Positions 32,293 through 42,873 of a stretch of 64,000 nucleotides of DNA are shown piece by piece. The stretch spans positions 10,483,001-10,547,000 of the forward strand of contig OX621241.1 in assembly GCA_951640165.1 (NCBI GenBank). Reading direction: 5' to 3'. Numbering within the stretch: the stretch's first letter is position 1; every line of letters begins with the position of its first letter. The position numbers and the translations under genes are program-made. The notes below the pieces were generated by a model, which searched no databases, was not told the origin of the DNA, and saw only the letters and a list, made by a program, of their open reading frames with translations. The stretch is from Pseudoips prasinana. Taxonomy: Eukaryota > Arthropoda > Insecta > Lepidoptera > Nolidae.

Positions 32293-32342
32293 GTAAGTTT
32301 TGGTTATTTGTTAGTATATACTAACAAATAACCAAAACTTAC
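32293..32342. repeat. Perfect 50-bp palindrome
   Basis: GTAAGTTTTGGTTATTTGTT (from 32293) reads identically on the other strand to 32342, with no spacer. It lies 40 bases after the retrotransposon fragment. Confidence 0.97.
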
Positions 32343-32406
32343 TTAAACTTATTCATTAAATACTTTTCCAATGTATACATAATATATAAAAATTAATTCA
32401 ATTTAT

Positions 32407-32640
32407 CATGATATCAGCCGTTAGACGTCCGCTGCTAGACAAATGCAAAGCCTCTCCCAGGATCTCCACGATGGAATTGTCTACATCATCTGGGTGGACA
32501 TACTATTATTACCATGTTTAGCAGACGGGTTGGCGATCTTAGTATGGCTCTCATAGTATACAGACATATTCTACTTACTTTTATCTGGTAGATAATCCCT
32601 GGGGGCGACTTCTATACCCCCAATGGGATGAGATGGGGTT
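32407..32640 (+). repeat. Rpt-3 copy with RTE-like start
   Basis: ATGATATCAGCCGTTAGACG then TCCGCTGCTAGACAAATGC looks like the reversed RTE 3' end. It continues into TTTAGCAGACGGGTTGGCGA and CCCAATGGGATGAGATGGGG of Rpt-3. The two families therefore share a border here. Confidence 0.65.
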
Positions 32641-32807
32641 TTATTTATACGAGTCTGAAATAACTCGTCGCTGTCCCCAGGCAGTAGGTATTCATGACAC
32701 ATTTCTACACATAAAAATGTACGATCTGCAACAGAAGTACGATTACATACAAGGAAAAAACTACTATTGGGACTGTGAAATATGAATTGGGGAAATGTCG
32801 ATCGGTT

Positions 32808-33070
32808 ACATTGCAGCTATGAGGCGCTCATAGCTAGATGCTCTCACCGGTCCGTAAGCAATCGGCGCGGGAAAGCAACTAGGCTCGCGGTCAGTCCATA
32901 GATGGGTGACCGCCAAAGTGGTTTAATTTCTGAGCGTCTCCGTGCTTTGGAGGGTACGTTAAGCTGTCGGTCCCGGTTGTAGTCATTAGACAACAGTCGT
33001 TAAGCCAGAGGCCTACTGGGCGGCTTGAGCAACTCTGATACTAGGGTTACCACTACCCATACGATAAGCA
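32808..33070 (+). repeat. SINE-5S, best copy
   Basis: The first ~100 bp resemble 5S rRNA: CTCTCACCGGTCCGTAAGCA, GCTCGCGGTCAGTCCATAGA and AGATGGGTGACCGCC, the last close to the 5S C-box. A family body (GTTTAATTTCTGAGCGTCTC, GGTCCCGGTTGTAGTCATTA) and a tail CCATACGATAAGCAAGCAAG follow. A 5S head on a non-5S body defines the SINE3 class. It is too diverged and too long to be a 5S gene. Confidence 0.75.
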
Positions 33071-33321
33071 AGCAAGCAAGCAATTGCATCTGACGGCTGC
33101 CGGCTTCAGCTCTAGTAGAGGCGCACAAGTCCTCTGGGTAGCGCTTAATGGTAGCGACTTTAGTACGACAGTATGGAGTCTAGTGTAGGTACTTTCGTTC
33201 TGTGAGCGCTCAAGTACCCACTACACCCGGAATACACTCCAGGTCAGAAGATTGCGGTGACTACATACCATTGTGTGAGATGTAGGCTTGTTTGCCAACA
33301 TGATATTGTAAAAAAAATCAC

Positions 33322-33690
33322 TGCCTCGATGGTTTAGTGGTAGCGTGTCCAACCGCAGATAATGAGGTCCTGGGTTGGAATCCAGGGTTGGGCCAGAAAG
33401 TGATGTTAGGAGTTTTCTGTGAAAAATAAAAATTTCTTAATTACAACTTGAAGTCTGGGAGTAGACTGTATTATACCCCCGTGTTTTGGAGAACACGTCA
33501 AAGCAGTCGGTCCCGTACTTGACCTCATTCCGCGTTTGTGTCGCCAGTCGTCCCATCGGAGTTCGATGGAATAGTATGTGCCACTGTGTTAGCGTATACA
33601 TTTTTGCACTATACTATGTCCCATGTAGATGGTCGCCTTTGAGAATTACCGCTTTGGCCGAAATTCGGGCAGGAGGAAATTATCTATATA
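33322..33690 (+). repeat. SINE-E copy (tRNA-derived)
   Basis: Box A-like TGGTTTAGTGGTAGCG and box B-like GGGTTGGAATCC, then a long body with CCCCCGTGTTTTGGAGAACA and CTTTGGCCGAAATTCGGGCA at the end. An Rpt-1 copy starts right after it. Confidence 0.8.
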
Positions 33691-34015
33691 CATACATATA
33701 ATAAAATCGTAGGAAAGTCAAAACTGTAGGTACATTGAATATTTTTTTAAAAGGATACTTGGGGCGTCATCTACAATGGATATTGAAGCCAAAAATATAG
33801 ATTTTAGAATTTTTGTCTGTGTGTCTGTTTGTCTGTATATATGTCCGGGCTAAACTCAAAAAGTACTGCAGTGATTTACTTCAAATTTTGCATGAATATT
33901 ACTAAGAGGTTGGGTTAACATATAGGCTACATATTATCACGCTATCATCTACGGGGGAGGAGCTGTGATAATTTATAAAATTTAACGCGGGTGAAACCGC
34001 GGGGCACAGCTAGTT
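33691..34015 (-). repeat. Rpt-1, complete copy
   Basis: From CATACATATAATAAAATCGT to CCGCGGGGCACAGCTAG. Both ends match the family. Confidence 0.85.
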
Positions 34016-34355
34016 ATTATATAAAAATATTCCAATACACAGTATATTAGATAATGTTACACTTTATCGAATAACTTTTGTTAATCCTCAAAACTCATAT
34101 TGCTATGAGTTATGTATTCAGTATAAATTTATGTCAATTTATGATACACATTATATTGGCATGTGAGAGTACATTTTGTTCAGCCAATTTCCCTAGCGCA
34201 CTACAAAAATACGAATACAATGGGAATTCACGTGTTGTTCATGTAAATAGAGTGTTAGTGCAAGTAAATTGGAGCTTAACCCACCAGACGATATGAAAAT
34301 ATTGGAAATAGCTATATACATGTGTATATATACCATGATTTTGCACCTCTGAAAT

Positions 34356-34707
34356 AGATACGTTTTGAAATCGAAGGATTAATCAATCATAACGGTACTT
34401 TTTCAATGAAATTAATTGCTTAATTTACTTCTCAGCTATAGTTACTATTCTATGAGACATTTATCACCATATATCTGAATATAAAACGACTGGCTGTGTT
34501 AAGCACCTAGGCAAGCAACCGCTTGACGAACATAGATACGTTTTGAATACAAAGTATTAATCAATTAAAACGGTACTTTTTTCAATGAAATTAATTGCCT
34601 AATTTACGTCTGAGCTATAGTTACTATTATTTTATGAGACGTTTATCACCATATCCCCGAATATAAAATGACTGGCTATGTTAAGCACCTAGGCAATCAA
34701 CCGCTTG
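34356..34707. repeat. Tandem duplication, 178-bp unit
   Basis: Unit 1 is 34356-34533 and unit 2 is 34534-34707. Shared blocks include AGATACGTTTTGAA, CAATGAAATTAATTGC, CTATAGTTACTATT and TTAAGCACCTAGGCAA, about 88-90% alike. Confidence 0.9.
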
Positions 34708-34730
34708 CCTAGGTGCTTAACACAGCCAGT
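34671..34730. repeat. 25-bp-arm hairpin closing the tandem
   Basis: 34671-34695 (ACTGGCTATGTTAAGCACCT and on) pairs with 34706-34730 with one mismatch. The right arm is an inverted copy of the tandem unit's end. Confidence 0.92.
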
Positions 34731-35235
34731 AATAAACCTATCATGATGGGTTGCCAAATAACTGGATTAGATTAATTTTACTGAACGTCTCCTTTCTTTA
34801 AAGATTATTTTAAGGTTGTAGGCATAGTCAGCAAAAGTTAAGGCGTGGCGATAGCTAGCTGGCCGGCTATAGTTGGATAGTTAACTCTTAACATAGTTAC
34901 TAGGAAATTGTGTAGCAAGCCACTAACTTGGAAAAAAAGGTTGGAATCTAGAACGAAACAGTTAATGGCACAAGGCAAGGTCAACATGATAAAAATTAGA
35001 TCAATAATGGTAGATACAAAAAGAGTTATCTAAATATGCTATGTACTAAAAAAATGTAGGGGTAAAAATTACACTTGATTAATATTTTGATAAATCTTAA
35101 TGCAATTCAAACATTGAGTCATAAAAACCAGAATAAATCTTGCTGCAATAGGTTAAAAAATCTATTAAAAACACAAAAAAAAAATTAAAATTTATAGACT
35201 TTTAAGCAACGAAATGAATAAACAATTTTTCATAT
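34731..35235. other. No gene recognised
   Basis: AT-rich intergenic DNA. Confidence 0.4.
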
Positions 35236-35565
35236 ATGTGTGTCATAGGTAGCACCGCTGCCTGCCCGACTACCCATATCCCTTAGTAGTATTGTATCCC
35301 GTGGGTGAGGATAATATGGGGTGACCCTGTTATTATTTTAGGCCCGGAATCCACACAAATTTAATTATATTACTGGACGACATATACTGTCGAACTACTT
35401 AACCGCAAAAGTATCGATACAGATTCGGTATGACATGGCAACACAATTGTGGGTCCTCTTGTGTTACGAGTGTCCATGGGCTGTGGTAATTATTGATGAT
35501 ACTGATGGTAAGCATCAGGTGACCCAGTTGCTCGTTTGTCTTGCTGTTATAATATAAAAAAGAAT
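35236..35565 (+). repeat. LINE 3' end with GGTAAGCATCAGGTGACC tail
   Basis: The start GTGTGTCATAGGTAGCACCG recurs in reverse at 39395-39450. The end ACTGATGGTAAGCATCAGGT then CGTTTGTCTTGCTGTTATAA resembles a 3' tail I recall from lepidopteran LINEs, also seen in reverse at 50318-50395. Confidence 0.55.
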
Positions 35566-35878
35566 ATGTTACAATTCCGAATGTGTGCCAGTTTATTTAG
35601 TTATTACCTTTTCACGGTTCAACTACTGAACCGATCTGCCCGAAATTTTTAACGAAGGTGCAGATACCAATTATACCGGAAATCGTTTAGAGTATCAAGC
35701 ACGATGTTCAACGCAGGTGAAAAAGTACAACAATATCTTATTTATATTAACAAGTATGCAAAACTGATGATAAACGGTTATTGTATTTGTATGAGAGTAC
35801 TCTGATGAATTCTGGCGACCTTACTCAGGCGCAAGACCGCAATGTTGATATCAGCACTAAAATAACAAAAAAAAAAAA

Positions 35879-36091
35879 AAAAACCGGCCAAGTGCGAGTC
35901 GGTAATGCGGCGAGCTTGGTAATGTACATCATATATTTTTTTTAGTTTTATCATTCTCTAATTTTAGAAGTTACAGGGTTTGTTAAAATGAGCCCCTCAT
36001 TTTAACACTTTTTTGAGTTTCAGTCAGACAGATATGACGAATCTATAAGAGTTTGGTTTTTGCCATTTGGCTAAGGAACCCTAAAAAACGG
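35879..36091 (+). repeat. Rpt-2, internally deleted copy
   Basis: Both termini are present (AAACCGGCCAAGTGCGAGTC and AAGGAACCCTAAAAAACGG), but the interior is about 210 bp instead of ~580. An 18-A run precedes it. Confidence 0.8.
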
Positions 36092-37117
36092 AGTTCAAAA
36101 GACGGAGATTATCAATGCGAATGCAAAATCCAATAAAATATAATTTGTTGGATGTAGTTTTAGTCGAGCTTAAAAATTAAAATTAATATCATCCACATTT
36201 TCCACGTATTTATTTGTTATTCGTGAAACAAATTTGATTCGATCTTTTTGAAAACAGCAATTATGTGAAAGAACGCACACACGCAGTGCCTACAGAACAA
36301 TCTTAAACCAAAAATCCTTAACCTCTCTTCAATACCCGTTTAATTAATATCTACCTGTATTATTGTGACAGGTGATTTTATACAAATAAGGATGTTATGT
36401 TTAGCATATTAAATTTTAATTAGCGATGCTCCTTCGGTATGCGTTTATTCATCACTCTAATATAATAACACAATAGAAAAGAGCTCTCATTTAATTTCGG
36501 TCCTAATCAAACATTAATTAAATGGCATTCCCGACAAGCAAGTTAGGGGCTGCTCCTAAATTAATTCAGTAAGAGTATTTTCTTTCTAATAAAACTGTGA
36601 CTTATATAATTGTGAATGTAATTAATCTTTGACAAACATTTTCCGTTATTAGTTAATTAATTTAATACTTTAATTATCATTTGTAATAAAAATTTTAAGT
36701 TCTTGTCGATTGTTGCGCAAATAACAACGAGTCTTCGTTGAAATTGATAATTTACTGGATGCAACTTATTAGAGAGTTAAGGCTGAATTACCCGACTTGG
36801 ATTGCACCAGCCATTTTGATGAATGATGAATTGATATCAATGATAATATTGTATACAATAGGATATAGTTTTATTATAGATAGATGTTCAACGTGTTGTG
36901 ACAGTGAGACCAATTATAAGGCAGTCCCGCGCGGGCCAAAGTACGCTCATTTAATTCATGGTCTATTCATAGTCATAATAATATCGTAATTTTTGGCGTA
37001 AGGCAAACAATAATTTGTATTGTAATATAAAAGATGCATGCCATGCCTACCTATAAGAGATTGTTACACTTAGCTTTAGTTATAGTCGAACGCAATTTGT
37101 AATATTTTGAGTGTAAG
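36092..37117. other. 1-kb intergenic
   Basis: No gene recognised. An 83-codon open stretch at 36738-36989 has no motif. GCAGTCCCGCGCGGGCCAAA near 36922 is a GC-rich spot. Confidence 0.4.
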
Positions 37118-37150
37118 CGATTGTTGGTGAATCTAAATAAATAAATAAAA
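37118..37150 (+). repeat. LINE 3' tail T2
   Basis: ATTGTTGGTGAATCTAAATA then AATAAATAAA. The same end is at 46373-46407 (plus) and 39742-39780 (minus). Confidence 0.6.
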
Positions 37151-37516
37151 AATAGCGCAAGTAGGTTTTGCGCTCAATTTAAACGTTACCTACTCCTATT
37201 ACCTATTCCTTTTGCTTATTAGATTCCTTCCGGATATGTTGTGCCTTGATTATTAAAAAAAATCCTGCTAATAAGATGCACCTTTTTACAAGTTGATTTG
37301 TGTTTATAAGGTATTGGTACGAGAAGAATTGCACTATATTCATAATATTCACAACCGCTATTTCGAGAAATGGGTTTTTCTTTATTTTTTCTCATTCAAC
37401 AACAGGAGGTTCGCTTTTTGATAGCAAGTTTTAATTTTTTTTAATGTTACGCAATTTTTACGTTATTTATCTACGGATTAAAAACATCCGTAAAAAAATA
37501 TTAGGCATTTTAATGA
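37151..37516. other. No gene recognised
   Basis: AT-rich intergenic DNA. Confidence 0.4.
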
Positions 37517-37602
37517 TGCTGGATGTGGGTAGCGCAAGATCGGCAATTGTGGTGATTTTTGGGGAGGCCCTTATCCAGTATCCATCTTTCGGCTGCTATA
37601 AT
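37517..37602 (+). pseudogene. RTE-type LINE, decayed C-terminal end
   Basis: CTGGATGTGGGTAGCGCAAG, ATCGGCAATTGTGGTGATTT and CCATCTTTCGGCTGC correspond to the end preserved at 31572-31652, with substitutions, a small deletion and loss of the stop. Confidence 0.6.
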
Positions 37603-38017
37603 GATGGTGATGATTTTAATGATGTTCGATAAAATGTGAAGTCAGTTTATTTTTTATTTTGTAACTATGCTGAGGCTAAATAAAAGCTCTGAAGCTTTCA
37701 GTTATTTCTGATGTGTGGTTATGATTTTAGGGACTCGATTACACTTTCAAAAGAGCATTTTGTCAGTCTCTAAAAAAGAGGCGAGTGTATGCTATTTGTG
37801 TAAAATTATTAATCAAAGAATGGATGGCCATGTTATACGGACACATTAAACTCAATCATTCAATTTACAATCCCCATTAATGGAGCTCTCAAATATGATG
37901 ACACACTAAACATCATTTACGACCTACATCATGTCCCATAAATATGAAGGCTGATAATAAAGTCACATTCATATTGATAACACACAATATGAAAAAAAAT
38001 GTAACTATGTACAGATT
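37603..38017. other. No gene recognised
   Basis: AT-rich intergenic DNA. Confidence 0.4.
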
Positions 38018-38286
38018 GGACGGGCCTGTTGGCGTGGTTGGTAAAATGCTTGCATTTCACACCGGAGGTCCTGGGTTCGATTCCCACCCAGGACAGATAG
38101 TTGTGTGCATGAACATGTCTGTTTGCCCTGAGTCTGGGTGTAATTATCTATATAAGTATGTATTTACAAAAGAAAAGTAGTATATCAGTTTTCTGGTTTC
38201 CATAGGACAAGCGCTGCTTAGTTTGGGATCAGATGGCCGTGTGTAAATAATGTCATCCAGCCAGGATATTATTGTTATTATATTAT
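38018..38286 (+). repeat. SINE-C, complete copy (tRNA-derived)
   Basis: Box A region TTGGCGTGGTTGGTAAAATG, box B GGTTCGATTCC, then GTGCATGAACATGTCTGTTT, ATATCAGTTTTCTGGTTTCC and the tail CCAGGATATTATTGTTATTA. This is the reference copy for the family here. It is not a tRNA gene because the 5' and 3' acceptor halves do not pair. Confidence 0.88.
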
Positions 38287-38647
38287 ACTTTTTAAAGATT
38301 ATGTCAGAGAGTAAACTTTATGGTATTATCTAGATAAATGTAAGTCGGACGTGTGATCCGACAGTCGTATCAGCATAATAATAATAGAAATTTGGAGAAC
38401 CGAAAGACCTGCGATCATACCTATTGTTATATCCACAAAAGGAGTTATTCCTAAATCCCTGAAAATCAACCTTGCAAGTTTAGGGCTTGATATCTGGCTG
38501 GAGAGTTACATGTAGAAGGCGGTTCTGCTGGCGAATGCCAGGATTGTGCGGAAATTTCTCTCCATGTAGCCCATATATTTTATAAGTTGCATTCGTATTA
38601 AAATACACTGATATAATACATTGTAAATAATGGTGCTTATAAACATG
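38287..38647. other. No gene recognised
   Basis: Intergenic. AGGAATAACTCCTTTTGTGG-type composition, no motif. Confidence 0.35.
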
Positions 38648-38820
38648 TGATAATCATAATATCATAGTACATTATTCACACACAGCCATCTGATTTCACA
38701 CTAAGCAGATCTTGTACTATGGAAACCAGAAAACTGATATACGCCCTGGATGGGAAACGAACCCACGACCTGCGGCATAAAAGGTACGTATTTACCAACC
38801 ACGCCAACCGGGTGAATAAC
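38648..38820 (-). repeat. SINE-C copy, internally deleted
   Basis: Reversed tail (ACACACAGCCATCTGATTTC, AGCAGATCTTGTACTATGGA) joined directly to the reversed head (GATGGGAAACGAACCCACGA, CCAACCACGCCAACC). The middle is missing. Confidence 0.8.
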
Positions 38821-38870
38821 CCGGATATTTATGTATTTATAAGTTAATTGTGTTTTCCTTTATGACAATA

Positions 38871-38980
38871 CTAGCTGTTCGCCGCGGTTTTACCCGCGTT
38901 AAACTTTATAGATTATAGCCTATGTGTTAATGCAAACATACAAACTCTCACTAACTTTCGCCTTTATAATATTAGTGTGA
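38871..38980 (+). repeat. Short Rpt-1/Rpt-4 hybrid element
   Basis: CTAGCTGTTCGCCGCGGTTT to CTTTATAATATTAGTGTGAT. A shorter version of 28429-28602. Confidence 0.75.
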
Positions 38981-39394
38981 TTAGAGAATTTATTCGAGTT
39001 ACTTATTACTCACAAATCAAGTTCCTTATTTATAAATAAGTAGATAGGAGAATGGAATCCCATAACATTTTCGATGCATCCCCATTAAACAAGTTAACTG
39101 CGATAAAGGCAGAGCAGAGGAAACATTGTTAATTGTTTAAGTTTTGGTTCCGGCGCTCGGGTTTATGATGGCTTTCTAATTGTCCAATATGTTGGTTAGT
39201 GGAGTTGAAAACTGGCTTGATGGGTCTAAGTTAGTTACGCCAACATTACGTCCGTATGTTTCAACAACTAACAAGTTTATAGTTTAGAATTGATGATTCC
39301 TGAAATTAGTATTTAGGGACTGCCCATATGAATTAATTTATAAATAAAGCATTCTTCCTGCAAATTCGCTGTTCGCAATGGTTGGTATTTGGAC
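38981..39394. other. No gene recognised
   Basis: Intergenic, unique-looking. Confidence 0.4.
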
Positions 39395-39450
39395 TACTAA
39401 GGGATATGGGTAGTCGGGCAGGCAGCGCTGCTACCTATGACACACACATA
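39395..39450 (-). repeat. Fragment matching 35236-35295
   Basis: AAGGGATATGGGTAGTCGGG then CAGGCAGCGCTGCTACCTAT is the reverse complement of the 35.24-kb repeat start. Confidence 0.75.
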
Positions 39451-39539
39451 TATACGCACGGATACATATCAAGCTATATTTTTCCAATGTAAGCTGACCT
39501 CTCATTGTATGGTAATCCTTATGGCTACGTTGATGGTTG

Positions 39540-39690
39540 TTTCGTCATGTTTGGAGCTAGAAGCTGGAAACTTGTTTTTTAGGATGTTGATTTGATATAA
39601 ATAAATTTGAGATTCAAAGTTTGTAAAAGTTTTAATCTCAAGGGTGTAAAATAACAACAGAGAATAGGGGGCAAAAGTTTTATGGGAAGT
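39540..39690. repeat. Second copy of the 25.55-kb repeat
   Basis: GGAGCTAGAAGCTGGAAACT, TTGATATAAATAAATTTGAG and AAGGGTGTAAAATAA parallel 25615-25715. Confidence 0.55.
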
Positions 39691-39741
39691 AAGGTGAATA
39701 ATAATAATAATATCTTACATTATTTACACACGATCATTTAT

Positions 39742-39949
39742 TTTTATTTATTTATTTAGGTTCACCAACAATTACTTACACTAAAAAAATAACCCCACTT
39801 TCGTACAATAATACAAGTAATAGTGTAGTAATTACTTAAAGGTAAACACCGCATTTAAAATAACAAGACAAATGTGTTGATGTTAGTAAGCTAAAATAAT
39901 ATGTTTAAAAATTAAAATTAAAATTAAGATTAAGAAAATTAATCATCTG
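39742..39949 (-). repeat. LINE 3' tail T2 (minus)
   Basis: TTATTTATTTAGGTTCACCA then ACAATTACTTACAC is the reverse of the T2 end. How far the element extends is uncertain. Confidence 0.5.
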
Positions 39950-40150
39950 ATCCTAAACTAAGCAGAGCTTATACTATGGAAACTAGTTAACTGATATAAT
40001 ACATATACTACTTTTCTTTTGTAAATACATACTTATATAGATAAATAACACACAGACTCGTTCATGCACACAAATATCTGTCCTGGGTGCGAATTGAACC
40101 CACGACCTGCGGCGTAAAAAGCAAGCATTTGCCAACCACGCCCAAAAGGC
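39950..40150 (-). repeat. SINE-C copy
   Basis: Reversed: GATCCTAAACTAAGCAGAGC, TTCATGCACACAAATATCTG, GAATTGAACCCACGACCTGC and GCCAACCACGCCCAA. Confidence 0.8.
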
Positions 40151-40615
40151 CCTTTGTGTTTTATAAGTTTGCGACAAGAGACAAAATATTAGAGATATTC
40201 AGTTGTAACATTTACGGATTAATTACAAAATGTGCAGACGAAGTCGCGGGCACAGCTTGTATAAAATATTCCTAACATATACACGTACTAGGAACTAGAT
40301 ATATATCCAAGTAAAGTGTTATCAATCACAGCCACAGGGGAAAGATTGCAAGTGTCGTTATTCGATTTGCAGAAATGGGAAGAGATATGTCGAAAGCGTT
40401 CAGCTCGGAAACTGCAGACGTTTTAGATTTATTCTAGCACTCAGAATTTTTAGAACCAACAGTTTTTATAACCAAAGCTAATGTCTGGCTGGCTTTATAA
40501 GCCAACTGACAACATTTCAAAACTGACACCACCTTAAAACAAAAATACCATTTCTTTATTTTCGTATCCTGAGTTCAAATATATTTTTATTTATATTTTT
40601 TTATTTCTTCAATTC
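40151..40615. other. No gene recognised
   Basis: GACGAAGTCGCGGGCACAGC at 40238 is a short Rpt-1-like end in reverse. The remainder is unassigned. Confidence 0.35.
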
Positions 40616-41135
40616 GGAGTATAAAAATAAAAACTAAAAAAAGATGTGATGACGTCAATTATACGGTGGACGAGGTAGTTTCCTTTGCCTAAGCATTCCA
40701 ATGTTTTAAACGAAAACATTACTGTCAAACAAGATATGTCAAATTGTCAATTGTCACTCAGGGTTATATTATTATATTTCGAAACTTTTCTAGTTGTCTT
40801 GTCAAACTCGTTGGCGCCTAAACTTGTTTATGTTTGTTTAATGTTTTCAATTTCAAATTAAATTAAAATCGTCAATATTAAATTCGTTTCCAGTGTTTCT
40901 TATTATGTTTCATTAAGTCACCATGACTTAATGAAACATAATAACAACAAACGTAAACAAGTTTAGGCGCAAACGATTTTGACAAGACAACTAGACAAAT
41001 ACGCGTAATAAATGACATGACAGTGATTTTTGTTTGACGGGTCACATTAAAGCAAAGATCGATGGCTATTCCACCGTATGTATGACGTCATTTGGCGCTT
41101 GCGTCTTTTTAGAATACATCAAATTTCAGTGCTCC
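40616..41135. mobile_element. Large foldback element (~520 bp)
   Basis: Arms pair in several blocks from outside in: 40650-40670 (TGACGTCAATTATACGGTGG) with 41070-41090; 40790-40806 (CTAGTTGTCTTGTCAAA) with about 40978-40993; GGCGCCTAAACTTGTTTA near 40813-40830 with 40954-40971; and a perfect 21-bp pair 40900-40920/40924-40944 around the CCA centre. No coding was seen. This is a non-autonomous inverted-repeat element with indels in its arms. Confidence 0.75.
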
Positions 41136-42753
41136 ATTTTTCGCAGGACACGACGCAAAATAGAGCATCAGGAAGCATTCAGAAGTCCACAGCAGTTTAG
41201 ATTTAGTCGGTAATAGTCCAACATACCCACCCGCGTACGCCCTTTGGGGCGGCATCTTTTGTGGTGAAAAATAAAGCTCAAACCCGAAGCGGAATTACTG
41301 AATTTCTGAGAAAAATCTTGGTACACGTTCGTACCTATACTTGTGTGGCACATCTGTTCCTCGTAGCGTCGGTCATACCTCTAGAGTGGCGCGACCAGCC
41401 GTTACAGTCGCAGGTGAGATGGACTAAAACCATTGCCTTCTTCTGCGCATTTGGAAGAACTTTCAGTAACTATATGCAAACATCTTGGGGACCTTGTACA
41501 ATGCCAAATCATTTCGCAGAGATTATTATGCTCGTGGTTTTAACCACAACTTAATGAAGAATTCCCTAAGAATCGCCTTGTTTGCCTTGCCTTGCCACCT
41601 CTTTGTTACTGTAATCGTCTGGGGTAAGATGAAAATGGTATGGCTTATGCCGTCCCCTTGTTCTAATTTCTGCCATGGCGGCCAATTTCAAAATGAACGC
41701 GTGTACATTCACTCTCGTCGAAAATGGTACACGAAATAGGGAACTGACCTACTCCTATCTGAGCTGATAAGATGGGATGAGTTGCAACTGTCCTGTACAC
41801 TATAGACTATTTATATCCGGCCGGCTGATACACGATGACACGTGAATAGAATTTCTTAGAATACACACAGGAGCGGCGCATGCAGAACGACGCGAGTGGA
41901 TACCGAAATACGTGTGCTGAAAGGACAATTACGTGTCCTCCCGGAAACTACTAGTTAAGTCTACATTTTATGTAGCTCTTCAGGTACTTCACTAGTAGTT
42001 ATTTTTTAACGTGACGTATGCAGTTAGCCATACGGCTTTCACTGCTTCACCGGACTATAGAGGTGAGCATGGGCTCCAACTGTCTAGCAAATAAAAACTA
42101 CAAACTAAGTACCCGCACCGGAGGGCACCCCCTTTGTGGTTCGAACCTCGACTCTGGACGGTTACTGGCGGGGAGATGCGTGAGTGCGTATCGTTTTAGG
42201 GATGTTTTGTGCAACTTGCGCTCTACGTTAATACACGTCGCGGGCTGCTCTTCCGGTTTATGCACTAGTAGAATATATAAGAGACAATATAACATGGCAG
42301 CACGTGTGGTAACTTCAGTAGTTATTTATAACATAACGTCTACTTGTCACACGTGTTGGTACGTATTGTTTCTCAAACTTGCCAACACATTGTACTCGTA
42401 TGATACTTCACGCGTCATGTCATAAGTTTCCCTGAAGCTCTAATTCCTGTAGCTCATGAATTAATTACTTCAGTCTGTTTGACATTTGTTGTCAGTGTGA
42501 CTTGGCATAATAAAGTTACACTTACTTAAACGTGACTGGACTTCTCGTCATCTGGCTGTTCGTGTTTAGTTACATAATTCCGTTTGCGACAGTCTCAGTC
42601 AGTGGCAGTCTGTCGCCTAATCAAAACAGATCCGACATGCTGGTGTTCGTATTTATAGCGCACTCCTTGAGAGGAAAATAGGTACCGATTTCTCTGTTTA
42701 ATATGTTCCAAAGAGTGGGATAAGATCTGTCTGGGCTGCGGTGAATGCTCATT
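41136..42753. other. Unassigned 1.6-kb stretch, higher GC
   Basis: There is no family match and no motif. Plus-strand open stretches at 41261-41554 (97 codons), 41485-41739 (84) and 42018-42425 (135) are the longest unexplained ones in the window, but overlap each other or lack recognisable domains. GCTTTCACTGCTTCACCGGA at 42037 resembles GCTTTTATTGCTTCACCGGA at 4634. ACTACTAGTTAAG near 41948 and ACTAGTAGT near 41991 form a loose dyad. Confidence 0.35.
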
Positions 42754-42873
42754 CAGACGCCAGCACATCCAGCTACCCCAACCTGTCAAATTTCTTTTTG
42801 ATTTTCAACTATATCACATTTTCAATAGGGAAATTTGACAGTTTGCGGTAGCTGGATGTGCTGGCGTCTGTAC
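42754..42873. mobile_element. MITE-2 copy 4
   Basis: CAGACGCCAGCACATCCAGC is mirrored by GCTGGATGTGCTGGCGTCTG. The core is shortened (the GAACCTTATGC block is missing). Confidence 0.85.

Noticed and set aside
32808..32910. 5S rRNA gene
   Set aside because: Only the internal-promoter blocks resemble 5S; the rest diverges and is joined to a repeated body found at other loci.
34671..34745. Helitron 3' end (hairpin followed by CTRR)
   Set aside because: The arms are much longer than a Helitron hairpin and no CTRR follows at the right distance.
42018..42425. 135-codon plus-strand ORF as a gene
   Set aside because: No motif, no codon pattern or splice context I can defend, with an antisense ORF in the same place; kept only as an unassigned stretch.
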